Shown here one piece after another: positions 42,799 through 52,188 of a stretch of DNA of 64,000 nucleotides; the first letter of the stretch is position 1, and each line of letters opens with the position of its first letter. Under the pieces are notes generated by a model. The model had not been told where the DNA came from. It searched no databases and saw nothing but the letters and a program-made list of their open reading frames with translations. The stretch is from Sneathiella sp. HT1-7 (GTDB lineage: Bacteria; Pseudomonadota; Alphaproteobacteria; Sneathiellales; Sneathiellaceae): positions 1 to 64,000 of the forward strand of contig NZ_JAJFZN010000004.1 of assembly GCF_020731145.1 (NCBI RefSeq). The letters are read 5' to 3'. A program made the translations under genes and the position numbers.

Positions 42799-44475
42799 AT
42801 GTCAGTCAAAAAGATGGATCATGAAGCGCCAGGGCGCATCCATCCCCTGATCGAAGATGTCACGGAACAATATAAGAGCGGCAAGATGGACCGCCGCGAA
42901 TTCCTGAGAACATCAACACTGCTTGGCCTGTCGGCCGCCGCCGCTTATTCCATCGTTGGCATGGCAGATCCGACGATTGAAGCCAAGGCCGCCGAACCTA
43001 AGAAGGGTGGCATCCTGAAAGTTTCCATGGAAGTCCAGGAAATGAATGATCCGGCCGTCTACAGCTGGACACCCCCGTCGAATGTTGCGCGCCAGATGTG
43101 CGAATATCTTGTCATTACAGGCGCTGACAATGTGACCCGTCCGTATCTTGCGGAAAGCTGGTCTGCATCCGATGATCTCAAGACCTGGACATTCAAGCTC
43201 CGTAAGGGCGTGAAATGGCATAACGGCGATGACTTCAATGCCGATGACGTGATGTTCAACTTCACCCGTTGGCTCGATCCGGCAACCGGCTCCTCAAACG
43301 TGGGCCTGTTTGATTCCATGCTGACCACTGTCGGTGAGGGGGATGATGCCAAGAAAGTCATGACGGAAGGCGCGCTTGAAAAGGTTGATGACTACACGAT
43401 CCGCCTCAATCTGAACTCGCCGGTCCTGTCCATTCCGGAAAATCTTTATAACTATCCAACGATGATCGTCCACCGTGACTTCAAGGGCAATATCGTCGAA
43501 CAGCCGAACGGCACTGGTCCGTTCACGCTGGTTGAATTCGCCGTTGGGGAGAAGGCCATCCTGAAACGGGTTGACCAGCCATACTGGGGCGGGGAAGTCT
43601 ATCTCGATGAAATTCATTACTTTGACCATGGTGCCGGTTCTGCCGCGCAGTTGGCCGCCGTCGCTTCCGGTCAGGTGGATATGAACTACGAATTTGACAT
43701 TGCCTCTCTCGGCATGGCGAAGTCCATTCCGGGGATGAAAATCCTTGAAGCCCGGACCGCACAGACTGGTGTGATGCGTATGAATATCACGCAGAAGCCG
43801 TTTGACGACAAGCGTGTCCGTCAGGCCTTGATGGCTTGTGTTGATGCGGAAAAATTTAACGAGCTTGTCTATCAGGGACGCGGCGATGTTGGTGAACATC
43901 ACCATGTGTCTCCGATCCATCCGGAATATTACCCACTCAACCGCCCTGAGCGGGATATCGACAAAGCCAAGCTCCTGCTGGCTGAGGCGGGATATCCGGA
44001 CGGGCTGGAGCTGACCATCGATGTTGGTAATACCAACGGCCCATGGCAGCAGCAGGTTTGTGAAATCCTGAAGGATCAGGCTGCGGATGCGGGGATCACC
44101 CTCAACCTCAACCTGATGCCGGCCTCCAAATACTGGGAAGTCTGGGCAACGACACCGTTCGGTCTCACCGCCTGGACCCATCGCCCGCTTGGCACAATGG
44201 TCTTGAGCCTTGCCTATCGTTCCGGTGTTCCGTGGAACGAAACGGCCTATAGCAACCCCGCATTCGAAAAAGCACTCGATAAAGCGGAAGCATTGGTTGA
44301 TGCGGAAAAACGTAAAGCCGCCATGGAGGAAGTTGAAAAAATCCTCCAGGATGACGCCATTATGATTCAGCCGCTCTGGCAGCCGAAATTCTTCCTGGCC
44401 AGTGAAAAGGTCATGAATGTGGAAGCGCATCCAACCCAGTACCATCAGTTTTATAAGGTTTGGCTCGACAGCTAA
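42799..44475 (+). CDS. Peptide ABC transporter substrate-binding protein (family 5)
   Basis: This 558-residue periplasmic protein has a twin-arginine signal ([20 protein letters not shown], cleavage near residue 62-68). The family-5 body begins [21 protein letters not shown], with [22 protein letters not shown] and [17 protein letters not shown]. It captures oligopeptides or similar compounds for the two permeases and the fused ATPase downstream. Tat export of a solute-binding protein suggests folding before secretion. It is the first gene of the transporter operon. Confidence 0.93.
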   Translation: MSVKKMDHEAPGRIHPLIEDVTEQYKSGKMDRREFLRTSTLLGLSAAAAYSIVGMADPTIEAKAAEPKKGGILKVSMEVQEMNDPAVYSWTPPSNVARQMCEYLVITGADNVTRPYLAESWSASDDLKTWTFKLRKGVKWHNGDDFNADDVMFNFTRWLDPATGSSNVGLFDSMLTTVGEGDDAKKVMTEGALEKVDDYTIRLNLNSPVLSIPENLYNYPTMIVHRDFKGNIVEQPNGTGPFTLVEFAVGEKAILKRVDQPYWGGEVYLDEIHYFDHGAGSAAQLAAVASGQVDMNYEFDIASLGMAKSIPGMKILEARTAQTGVMRMNITQKPFDDKRVRQALMACVDAEKFNELVYQGRGDVGEHHHVSPIHPEYYPLNRPERDIDKAKLLLAEAGYPDGLELTIDVGNTNGPWQQQVCEILKDQAADAGITLNLNLMPASKYWEVWATTPFGLTAWTHRPLGTMVLSLAYRSGVPWNETAYSNPAFEKALDKAEALVDAEKRKAAMEEVEKILQDDAIMIQPLWQPKFFLASEKVMNVEAHPTQYHQFYKVWLDS

Positions 44476-44488
44476 AATCGGGAATTGA

Positions 44489-44525
44489 AGATAAGGGCGA
44501 TATAATATCGCCCTTATCTGTTTTT
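44489..44525 (+). terminator. Strong hairpin between binding-protein and permease genes
   Basis: A perfect 14-bp stem AGATAAGGGCGATA-TAA-TATCGCCCTTATCT is followed by GTTTTT. It reads as a rho-independent terminator that is partly read through, so the binding protein is made in excess over the membrane parts, a common design in ABC operons. Confidence 0.85.
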
Positions 44526-44556
44526 AGCGCCATTTTGCCCCGGGGGGAGCAATAAT

Positions 44557-45489
44557 ATGCTGATACTGGCATTCCGTCGATTTCTCTCAATGGCCCTGAT
44601 TATGGTCATCGTCTCTTTTACACTTTTTGCCATTTTTGAATCCGATAAACTTTCCGTTGCCGGCAAGGTCCTCGGACCGTATTCAAACACAGAACAACGC
44701 GAGCTCTGGCTGGACCAGAATGGCTATAACGAGCCGTTTCTGGAACGCTATGTCACTTGGGTTGGTAATGCGCTTACGGGTGATTTCGGCTATTCTATCC
44801 AGTATAAATCCCCGGTCGCCGACGTGCTCTGGCCCCGGCTTGGGAATACCGCCATTCTTGCGGGGCTCTATATGCTCTTCATGATCCCGCTCTCCTTAAC
44901 GTTGGGTGTGATCGCCGGAATGAAGGAGGGATCGATACAGGACCGGGTGGTCTCGGTGGGGTCAGTCCTCACAACATCGGTGCCGGAGTTTGCCTCTGCG
45001 ACCTTCTTCTCCGCTATCTTCGTCTTCTGGTTAGGTTGGCTCCCCGGAACCTCCGCAATGACCAGCGGGTTTAGCTGGGCGGAGATATTCCTGCCTGTCT
45101 TTGTGCTGGTCATGTATGGCTTCGGCTATACAACACGCATGACCCGAGCCTCCATGGCGGAAGTCATGACCTCCCATTATATTCGCACGGCGGTGTTGAA
45201 GGGGATACCTTACCGACGCGTCATCATGAAACATGCGCTTCGCAATGCCCTGATCGCCCCCTTCACGGTGATCATCCTGCAGCTGAACTGGCTGCTCTCA
45301 GGTGTGATCGTGGTTGAGGTTTTCTTCGCCTATAAAGGCTTCGGAAAACTCCTTCTCGATGCCGCGCTGTTCGGCGATATTTTCGTGATTGAGGCCTGTA
45401 CCCTGGTCGCGGTGTTCGTCGCCGTGTTCTCGCAATTCATCTCGGATATCGGCTATACGCTGCTTAATCCGCGCATTCGGTTCACATAA
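44557..45489 (+). CDS. Peptide ABC transporter permease (DppB type)
   Basis: This 310-residue permease has six membrane helices. The family feature is the long periplasmic loop after TM1, with LWLDQNGYNEPFLERYVTWVGNALTGDFGYSIQYKSPV. The EAA loop around YRRVIMKHALRNALIAPFTVI couples to the ATPase. It pairs with the DppC-type permease 14 bp downstream. It starts 31 bp after the T-run of the hairpin. Confidence 0.93.
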   Translation: MLILAFRRFLSMALIMVIVSFTLFAIFESDKLSVAGKVLGPYSNTEQRELWLDQNGYNEPFLERYVTWVGNALTGDFGYSIQYKSPVADVLWPRLGNTAILAGLYMLFMIPLSLTLGVIAGMKEGSIQDRVVSVGSVLTTSVPEFASATFFSAIFVFWLGWLPGTSAMTSGFSWAEIFLPVFVLVMYGFGYTTRMTRASMAEVMTSHYIRTAVLKGIPYRRVIMKHALRNALIAPFTVIILQLNWLLSGVIVVEVFFAYKGFGKLLLDAALFGDIFVIEACTLVAVFVAVFSQFISDIGYTLLNPRIRFT

Positions 45490-45503
45490 AGGAGGGCGTT
45501 GAT

Positions 45504-46388
45504 ATGACCGCAGAAATTCAATCAAACGATACGTCGCCCTCGGCGATGTCCAAATTCTTCAAATCAGTCGGATTGCTTCGGGAAAGCCCGATTGCCATCT
45601 TCGGGCTCTCGCTGATCCTGTTCTGGGTGATCCTCGCGATCCTCGCGCCGATCCTCCCGCTCTATGATCCGAACGCGCCGCTGGAACCCTTTAAAATGCC
45701 GCTGTCAGACGCAAGAGACGGCGGGCTTTACTGGCTCGGCACCGATCACAAGGGCCGCGATATTCTCTCACGCGTCATCTTCGGCGCACAGCAAGTCCTG
45801 ATCTGGGCGACGACGGCAACGGCGGTCGCCTATATCGTCGGCATGTTGATGGGCGTTGTCGCGGGCTATCTCGGCGGCTGGTGGGATGAAGTAATTTCCT
45901 TTATTTCCAACGTGCTGCTCTCCTTTCCGGTGATCGTGCTTTACATCATCATCATCACCTATCTCGGCGCGACGGGCTTTAACATCGTGCTCGCGGTGAC
46001 CTTTGCCTCGGCGCCCGGCATCATGCGTATCGTGCGTGGCCTCGTGCTCGATCTTCGAACGCGAGACTATATCTTCGCCGCCCAGACCCGGGGCGAAAGC
46101 GCCATGTATATTATGCTGGTGGAACTGCTCCCGAATGCGCGCGGGCCGCTCATTGTCGATGCCTGCCTGCGGCTTGGTTATACGACGATCACCATCGCCA
46201 TGCTCGGCTATCTTGGGCTCGGCCTTCCGCCGCCAGATCCAGACTGGGGCAAGATGATCGCTGAAACCCAGCCGCTCGGCAGTTTCGCAGGACATATGGC
46301 GATTGTCCCGGCTGCGGCAATCTCGTCGCTGGTCCTCGGGTTTAACCTGCTGGCCGATGGTCTGCGCGAAATATCGATGAAGGATTAG
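45504..46388 (+). CDS. Peptide ABC transporter permease (DppC type)
   Basis: This 294-residue permease has the typical N-terminal OppC_N helix, LYWLGTDHKGRDILSRVIFGAQ as conserved entry sequence, five further helices, and the EAA loop DYIFAAQTRGESAMYIMLVELLPNARGPL. It forms the translocation path with the DppB-type partner. GGAGGG precedes its start. The fused ATPase begins 4 bp after its stop. Confidence 0.93.
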   Translation: MTAEIQSNDTSPSAMSKFFKSVGLLRESPIAIFGLSLILFWVILAILAPILPLYDPNAPLEPFKMPLSDARDGGLYWLGTDHKGRDILSRVIFGAQQVLIWATTATAVAYIVGMLMGVVAGYLGGWWDEVISFISNVLLSFPVIVLYIIIITYLGATGFNIVLAVTFASAPGIMRIVRGLVLDLRTRDYIFAAQTRGESAMYIMLVELLPNARGPLIVDACLRLGYTTITIAMLGYLGLGLPPPDPDWGKMIAETQPLGSFAGHMAIVPAAAISSLVLGFNLLADGLREISMKD

Positions 46389-46392
46389 GATT

Positions 46393-48480
46393 ATGGAAGA
46401 ACAGACACCTATTCTGGAATGCCGCAATCTTTGCATCTCCTACGATACGCGCGGCGGGGAAATCCCGGCAGTCATCGATTTCAACATGAAAGTGATGCCG
46501 GGGCAGGGCGTCGGCATCGTCGGGGAATCCGGCTGTGGCAAGTCCACGGTTGCCCTTGCCATCATGCAGTATCTCGGCTCCAACGGTTATATCAAGAGCG
46601 GGGAAATCTTCTTCCATGGCCGCGATATGCGCACCATGTCGGAGGAAGAACTGCGGGCCCTGCGCGGCTCCAAAATTGCGATGATCTATCAGGAGCCGAT
46701 GGCATCCCTCAACCCCTCCATGAAGATCGGGGACCAGCTGGCCGAAGTGCCGCTCTTTCATGAGGATGTCACGGTAAGCGAGGCCAAGGCCCGCGCCCTT
46801 GAACTGCTTGAGGCGGTGAAGCTCCCCGATCCGAAGCGGATTATGGATGCCTATCCGCATCAGATTTCCGGCGGTCAGCAACAGCGCGTGGTGATTGCCA
46901 TGGCGCTCCTCTCTAAACCTGATCTGCTGCTGCTTGACGAGCCCACCACTGCGCTTGACGTGACGGTGGAGCGGGGAATTGTCGAGCTGGTGAAGGAAAT
47001 TTCAGCCGAATTCGGCACCGCCATGGTCTATATTTCCCATAACCTCGGGCTGATTTTGGATACCTGCGACCGGGTGACGGTCATGTATTCCGGCGAGGCG
47101 GTTGAGGACGGCACGGTTAATGAAGTCTTTGACGAGATGTGCCACCCTTATACGAGCGGCCTGTTTGCCTCCATCCCGCTGCCCGGTGCGGATAAGAACG
47201 AAAGACCGCTGGTTCCCATTCCGGGGCAGTTACCACTACCGCATCAGCGCCCACAAGGATGTTTTTTCGGGCCGCGTTGCGCCTTCTTCAAGGCGGGAAC
47301 CTGCGATCAGGAAAAAGTCCCGATGCGTCCCGTCGAAGGAGAAGAAGGCCATACCGTCCGTTGCGCCCGGTTCGAGGATATTGACTGGGCAGAGGGTGAT
47401 CATGAAGCCGTAACTGTGAAATCCGTGAAATCCGGCAAGATCGTGCTAGATGTGAAGAACATGAAGAAATATTATGAGGTTCGCTCAAGCTCGATCTTCT
47501 CCATGATCCGCGGTGACGCCGTGAAAACCGTGAAGGCGAACGAGAATATCAACTTCAACGCCCGGGAGGCGGAGACGGTTGCCATCGTCGGGGAATCCGG
47601 CTGTGGCAAGTCAACTTTCGCGAAGGTATTGATGGGCCTTGAAGAGGCGACGGACGGTCAGGTTATCCTGAACGGTGAAGACCTCGCCCATGTGTCCGTG
47701 CAGAAGCGGAAGGCGCGCACTGTCGGCCATTTGCAGATGGTGTTCCAGAACCCGTTTGATACGTTGAACCCATCTCATTCCGTTGGCAGCCAGATCGCCC
47801 GAGTCATTCGCAAGTTCGGGGTCGAGAAAGATCCGGACAAGGTGCGCGAGAAGGTCAATGAACTGCTTGATCTTGTGAAACTTCCGCGCGATTTTGCCCA
47901 TCGCCGACCACGGCAACTATCCGGCGGCCAGAAACAGCGCATCGGTATCGCCCGCGCCTTTGCCGGCAATCCGGCGGTTGTGGTCGCGGATGAACCTGTC
48001 TCGGCGCTTGATGTGTCAGTTCAGGCGGCGGTGACGGGGCTACTTACCGAAATCCAGAACGACCTCCGCTCGACCCTGCTGTTCATCAGCCATGACCTGA
48101 GTGTTGTCCGCTATCTCTCTGATCGCGTTGTCGTTATGTATCTTGGCCATATCGTGGAGCAGGGGACGACGGATGAGGTTTTCTCGCCGCCCTATCATCC
48201 CTATACGGAGGCGCTTTTGTCCGCCGTACCGATTGCCGACACCTCGGTGGAGCAGAAGCAGATCATCCTGAAGGGCGATATCCCGTCGGCCATGAACCCG
48301 CCGCCCGGTTGCCCGTTCCAGACCCGCTGCCCGCGCAAGATCGGCAGCATCTGCGAGACGGAAATGCCGCCGGTGAAGGAGCTATCAAGCGGCCATACAA
48401 TCCTCTGTCATCTGGAAGATGATGTTCTGAACGCGATGGAGCCGGTGATTGTCACCCATAGCGAGGAAAAAATCGCCTGA
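46393..48480 (+). CDS. Fused dual ATP-binding protein of the peptide ABC transporter (DppD-DppF)
   Basis: This 695-residue protein contains two complete ABC ATPase halves. Each has Walker A GESGCGKST, a signature (ISGGQQQR and LSGGQKQR), Walker B (LLLDEPTTALD and VVADEPVSALD) and an H-loop His. Each half ends with an oligopeptide-transporter tail: CFFGPRCAFFKAGTCDQ and CPFQTRCPRKIGSICE. These Cys clusters may bind an Fe-S cluster in this family. The two domains are separate DppD and DppF proteins in most bacteria. It is the last gene of the operon. Confidence 0.95.
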   Translation: MEEQTPILECRNLCISYDTRGGEIPAVIDFNMKVMPGQGVGIVGESGCGKSTVALAIMQYLGSNGYIKSGEIFFHGRDMRTMSEEELRALRGSKIAMIYQEPMASLNPSMKIGDQLAEVPLFHEDVTVSEAKARALELLEAVKLPDPKRIMDAYPHQISGGQQQRVVIAMALLSKPDLLLLDEPTTALDVTVERGIVELVKEISAEFGTAMVYISHNLGLILDTCDRVTVMYSGEAVEDGTVNEVFDEMCHPYTSGLFASIPLPGADKNERPLVPIPGQLPLPHQRPQGCFFGPRCAFFKAGTCDQEKVPMRPVEGEEGHTVRCARFEDIDWAEGDHEAVTVKSVKSGKIVLDVKNMKKYYEVRSSSIFSMIRGDAVKTVKANENINFNAREAETVAIVGESGCGKSTFAKVLMGLEEATDGQVILNGEDLAHVSVQKRKARTVGHLQMVFQNPFDTLNPSHSVGSQIARVIRKFGVEKDPDKVREKVNELLDLVKLPRDFAHRRPRQLSGGQKQRIGIARAFAGNPAVVVADEPVSALDVSVQAAVTGLLTEIQNDLRSTLLFISHDLSVVRYLSDRVVVMYLGHIVEQGTTDEVFSPPYHPYTEALLSAVPIADTSVEQKQIILKGDIPSAMNPPPGCPFQTRCPRKIGSICETEMPPVKELSSGHTILCHLEDDVLNAMEPVIVTHSEEKIA

Positions 48481-48500
48481 ACCCCGACCGCAGCAATGAG

Positions 48501-48528
48501 AAAAAGGCGCTCTTCGGGGCGCTTTTTT
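48501..48528 (+). terminator. Operon terminator with TTCG tetraloop
   Basis: AAAAAGGCGCTC-TTCG-GGGCGCTTTTTT lies 20 bp after the last transporter gene. The stem has 12 pairs including two G-T wobbles, with a T-run in the right arm. Confidence 0.9.
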
Positions 48529-48632
48529 ATGCTCAAAACAACCGAAAAAGAGGCGGAAATTAACGGTTTCTTTATCCTGATTGGCTAAATTTCAGGCTCA
48601 ACTCAATTTACGGGTGGGTTTGAAGGGTAAAA

Positions 48633-49400
48633 ATGTCAACAGATACAAGCAATTATACAGAATTTGTTGTCCAGACGCTGTTCGATACCAAATGGCGCAG
48701 CTTCGGCCGTTATGAGGCGGAAACACCGGCACAGGATATCGCCCGCCAACTCATCGAGGAATGGGGCGGTCAGCGCGTGCGTATTCTCGGCGGGTATTTT
48801 TCCCGCAAGAAGGATCGCAACGTCTATCATGAAATTGAGATCACGGAGCGGGTCCGCTTTCGCGACACCCGTGCCTATAAAAATTCGAAATTTGCGGCGG
48901 GCAGCATGGCCCTTGGCGGGGCGATGCTCGCCGTCTTTCTGTTTGCCTATAGTATCGTGGCTCCCATGTCATCCATGGCGGACGACGGGAGAGGATCCGA
49001 GCAGGCGTCCAAGGGACAGCCGACCCAGATCGCTCCCATTGTCAAGCCCGTCAATCTGCGTGCACGCTTTACTGAAGTCATCAAGGTCCCCTATGACAAG
49101 GTGTGGGACTTCGATCGCGTGCCCCTGCGGCTGAGAGGTGCCTGGAGCACGGCTTGCAATACAGACGGAGTTGAAGTTGTCCTGGGTGAGCGGGAGCTGA
49201 TCCCTTCCGAGGATGCGTCACGCACCCCCCTGACCTCCGTCTGGCAGACCGGCCAGCGCTACGGCCTAGTCCTGAAAAGCGGTTCTGTTGATATGGTGGA
49301 CATGATCTCCGCTGATCGTCTGCAGAAGATCGGTACCATGAACCGCCACGGCGAGTTTACCGCCGATACCACCGGTGCCATCCTGAACCGCTGCCTCTGA
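48633..49400 (+). CDS. Single-pass membrane protein of unknown function
   Basis: This 255-residue protein has an N-terminal cytoplasmic domain of about 80 residues (YTEFVVQTLFDTKWRSFGRYEAE, then RVRILGGYFSRKKDRNVYHEIEITERVRF). One membrane helix follows at about 88-110 (AAGSMALGGAMLAVFLFAYSIVA), and then a periplasmic domain of about 140 residues with two cysteines (TACNTDG and the final NRCL). No family is recognised. It has its own promoter region after the transporter terminator, with no co-transcribed neighbour. About 285 bp of gene-free DNA follows, with a perfect AAGGGG/CCCCTT hairpin at 49534-49551. Confidence 0.65.
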   Translation: MSTDTSNYTEFVVQTLFDTKWRSFGRYEAETPAQDIARQLIEEWGGQRVRILGGYFSRKKDRNVYHEIEITERVRFRDTRAYKNSKFAAGSMALGGAMLAVFLFAYSIVAPMSSMADDGRGSEQASKGQPTQIAPIVKPVNLRARFTEVIKVPYDKVWDFDRVPLRLRGAWSTACNTDGVEVVLGERELIPSEDASRTPLTSVWQTGQRYGLVLKSGSVDMVDMISADRLQKIGTMNRHGEFTADTTGAILNRCL

Positions 49401-49686
49401 AGGAACATAACCCTTTGGGGCCGACCTAACCCCCGGCACACGTCGCCCGGCTCTCCGGCTTACAAATACCCGCGAGGGCTTAGCGCCCCCTACGCCGGGT
49501 ACATTTATTCGCATATATATGGAAAATAGCTGAAAGGGGCAGCCACCCCTTGTCACGTATCCTTGAGACTTATCAATGGCTCAACGTGAAGATGTATTAT
49601 AGGTTATTATTGCGTGTTTTGCAAGTTTTTTTGGGATATAGGACACTGGAAGGTAATTACATGAGCCGCCCAACTTTCTGGCTCTT

Positions 49687-51348
49687 CTAAGAAGGAATAC
49701 CTTTTCTGTTTGGATCATCGAACCATTTTTTCAAAGATTTTATAAACTTCCAAACATCATTCGATTTGGGCTTTAAATAACTTTTGCTGTTTGGATTGGA
49801 ACCCATTTTTTCAAAGATTGGAATAAGCCATTGAGAACCATGGCCAGTAGCTTTTAGGTTTTTCAACCATGACTCAACCTCACCTCCGCGTACCGTGAAT
49901 AACCCGTATTGATCAAGATTATCAAACAAGTTATTAGCAGCTTCCCTATCCTCATGTGCAAGAACGGCGACCCCACCATCTATTTTCATATCCTTTTCAG
50001 ATTCTTCAAGTTTCCTTTTTAATATTTTTCTTTGCTCGGATAACGGGCCGTGAGAAGCCTGAGGAATATAACCACTTTTTAAAAAGCTTGTCCAAACTAG
50101 ACCACCTTCTTTTAGTACATCAATATCAGTTATACCCGCTGCTGGAATACCAAGTTCGCGTAGCGGTTTAATAATTTTACGAATAGTTTGTTTGTTTTGT
50201 GCATTCAGAAAAAGGCAATTTGAGATACCTGAACTAGGCTTAAACTGAAGCAATCTTTCGTTTATTTCTTGATAAAATGCCCTATCCGTGTCTCCTTCCG
50301 TGACAACTACGTTCTCATAGAATAAACCCTCCAATACGCCTGTTGACCTGAGGAGTGGATCCCTCATAAGCAGTAGAACATCATCATTTGGCAATATTCT
50401 TGCTGTTGCGACTTTATTCTTATAGGTCAGCCTGACAATATTTAAGGGTACGCCTGATTGAATGCATCCCATTACAAAGTTAGAGCTATGCGTTGATACG
50501 AAGACCCTTTTGTTTGTACCTGCTGTAGCCGTTGCAATTTCTTTTCCTAATTTATGTGCCAAAGATGGATGTAAAAAGGCTTCAGGCTCGTCAATTAAAA
50601 GAATTTTTGGGTCACCTGCAATAATTTCAGTGATCATACCTGTAAAGGCTTTGACGCCATCACTTGCATTTTCTATTGGTTCTGCATTTGAGTGAAATTT
50701 AATAGCTTCATCATGTAGTCCGCATTCTTCACGGTTATCTTTTGGAGCGCGGTTGGAAAGCCTTGCTCTCAGGACTCCGCCTTTTGTTGGGTCAATAACG
50801 AAGTAAGAACCGAAGGCTTCCCTAATAATTCGTCTAACTTCTAACCTTTTTTCGTCATCTTTAAACAGCGATTGGAAACTGGTATGAGGGTTTTCTTGTA
50901 AATCCCCCATCCCTTGTTCGGCTACAAGTTTGATCCTATTTTTTCCGTCTAATTTGATAGTATCAAATCCTAGATACCATTGGCAAAACGACCTGGAATG
51001 ATCATTTGGAGCCTGCAATGCGCTCTTTAGGAGATCTTTGTTTACAGTAATTCTTTCCTGCCTTTTGCCAACTATAGTATTATTTGGACGAACATTCTCG
51101 CCTCTACGAGGCTTTAATTTTATTTCTTCCAGTGCTTTAGTATAATTGACATCCTCAAAATCCATATTTTCAAGGATTACATTACCTGTGTTTTCTCGGC
51201 CATCCCTACAGTACTGATATATCTCAGATAGTACTTCACTCTTGCCAGAATTATTAGGCCCCACAAAAACAGTTACAGGAGTGGTATCGATTGAAAGTGG
51301 TTCCGTGTTTGGAACGCGCCCAAATTTTAAAATTATATTTTTTATCAT
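49687..51348 (-). CDS. OLD-like ATPase/TOPRIM nuclease, probable acquired defence gene
   Basis: This 553-residue protein has an ABC-type ATPase half with Walker A GPNNSGKSE (about 30-38), signature-like NASDGVKAFTGM, Walker B ILLIDEPEAFLHPSLAHKL, and H-loop STHSSNF. A TOPRIM half follows, with VVVTEGDTDRAFYQEIN (catalytic Glu) and AGITDIDVL (D-x-D). This is the OLD-family layout of nucleases that act in phage defence and DNA repair. There is no adjacent UvrD-like helicase, so it is not Gabija, and no separate DUF4435 partner as in PARIS, though the C-terminal half has a similar GEVESWL motif. It is markedly A+T-rich compared with both neighbours, indicating recent transfer. Confidence 0.82.
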   Translation of the reverse strand: MIKNIILKFGRVPNTEPLSIDTTPVTVFVGPNNSGKSEVLSEIYQYCRDGRENTGNVILENMDFEDVNYTKALEEIKLKPRRGENVRPNNTIVGKRQERITVNKDLLKSALQAPNDHSRSFCQWYLGFDTIKLDGKNRIKLVAEQGMGDLQENPHTSFQSLFKDDEKRLEVRRIIREAFGSYFVIDPTKGGVLRARLSNRAPKDNREECGLHDEAIKFHSNAEPIENASDGVKAFTGMITEIIAGDPKILLIDEPEAFLHPSLAHKLGKEIATATAGTNKRVFVSTHSSNFVMGCIQSGVPLNIVRLTYKNKVATARILPNDDVLLLMRDPLLRSTGVLEGLFYENVVVTEGDTDRAFYQEINERLLQFKPSSGISNCLFLNAQNKQTIRKIIKPLRELGIPAAGITDIDVLKEGGLVWTSFLKSGYIPQASHGPLSEQRKILKRKLEESEKDMKIDGGVAVLAHEDREAANNLFDNLDQYGLFTVRGGEVESWLKNLKATGHGSQWLIPIFEKMGSNPNSKSYLKPKSNDVWKFIKSLKKWFDDPNRKGIPS

Positions 51349-51450
51349 ATAGAATCATCTTAATGTTGTATCATTTAGTAATGCTCAAAAATGGATTCTA
51401 CGTCTCCATTTAGGTTAGTGTACTAATCATTATACTACAGCAAGTTGGAC

Positions 51451-51519
51451 TTAGCGTACTTCTATTTCCACCCTAACCCCCACACCAAAATACTGCGTCC
51501 CAAACACCGGCATAAACCC
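51451..51519 (-). pseudogene. Stray copy of the azlD 3' end
   Basis: Read on the minus strand this piece encodes GFMPVFGTQYFGVGV, then RVEIEVR and a stop. The true azlD ends GFAAIFGMQYFGVGI about 400 bp away. At the DNA level, 51481-51520 aligns with 51892-51931 with only scattered mismatches. It has no start or preceding body, so it is a remnant of a second azlD-like gene or a partial duplication. Confidence 0.55.
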
Positions 51520-51598
51520 GCTTCTTGATTTATTTATTTTATCGGTCTTTAATCAGTCTCATAAAATACAGCGAGACATCAATCAAAAGAGGAAGCCG

Positions 51599-51886
51599 AT
51601 GCCGTTCAAGTACAAGCTAATTGGGGTTTTCGGGAATGCTGTCCTCTCGGCCATATCTGCTGTTATTACCTTGATATTACTGTTCACCGACAAATTTGGC
51701 CCCGCCAGTGTGTTGCTGGGGTTAACGATCCTGAGCGGGATCAACAGCTATATTATCTGGCGCGCCTCTCAGCTTTTTTCGGAAGAGGAATATCTGAAGG
51801 CCGAAATCCGGAAGGAGGAATTGCGCGAACAACTGGACGAGATGACCGGCAAGCACGCGGCTCCGGACAACAAGACTTTAAACTAA
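51599..51886 (+). CDS. Small membrane protein with coiled-coil tail
   Basis: This 95-residue protein has two membrane helices (about 7-28, LIGVFGNAVLSAISAVITLILL; about 34-52, ASVLLGLTILSGINSYIIW) followed by a charged helical tail (LFSEEEYLKAEIRKEELREQLDEM) likely to form a coiled coil. GAGGAAG precedes the ATG at 51599. It lies between the azlD remnant and the azlD end, converging with azlD and overlapping it by 4 bp. No family is recognised. Confidence 0.6.
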   Translation: MPFKYKLIGVFGNAVLSAISAVITLILLFTDKFGPASVLLGLTILSGINSYIIWRASQLFSEEEYLKAEIRKEELREQLDEMTGKHAAPDNKTLN

Positions 51887-52188
51887 ATCCCCACCCCAAA
51901 ATACTGCATCCCGAATATCGCGGCGAAGCCGAGCGCCATGGTGATCACGACGTTATTGGTGAGGATGGCCACAAGAAGCGCGAAGGCGGCGGCGATCCAG
52001 GTGAGGGGGCTCGCGTCGGCGAGGGAGGTGGCGACAAGGGCGACGATCAGGCAGCCCGGCAGATCATCGAGCAGGGTTTTCAGCTTCGCATTCTGCAAGA
52101 TCGCCTGTCCGCCAATCAGCCCGGCAAGACGGAGGCCATAGGCCCCCACGGCGAGGAGGGCAATCAGCAGCCAGTGATCAAGGGTCAT
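51883..52188 (-). CDS. azlD: AzlD family branched-chain amino acid export subunit
   Basis: This 101-residue protein has three to four membrane helices (LLIALLAVGAYGLRLAGLI, TLLDDLPGCLIVALVATSLA, WIAAAFALLVAILTNNVVITMALGF). It is the small partner of AzlC in export of branched-chain or related amino acids. I use the ATG at 52188, which overlaps the azlC stop in the usual ATGA fashion. A longer frame to 52353 lies inside azlC and is rejected. Confidence 0.9.
   Translation of the reverse strand: MTLDHWLLIALLAVGAYGLRLAGLIGGQAILQNAKLKTLLDDLPGCLIVALVATSLADASPLTWIAAAFALLVAILTNNVVITMALGFAAIFGMQYFGVGI

Noticed and set aside
43294-44445. Minus-strand frame of 383 residues inside the peptide-binding protein gene
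   Set aside because: It is antisense to a clear family-5 binding protein and has no motif or ribosome site.
49410-49510. attC-like integron recombination site
   Set aside because: A CCTAAC-like core is visible but no matching GTTAGG-type partner or integron integrase is found.
49687-51348. Gabija or PARIS system
   Set aside because: No UvrD-like helicase or separate DUF4435 gene is adjacent; the gene is flanked by unrelated genes.
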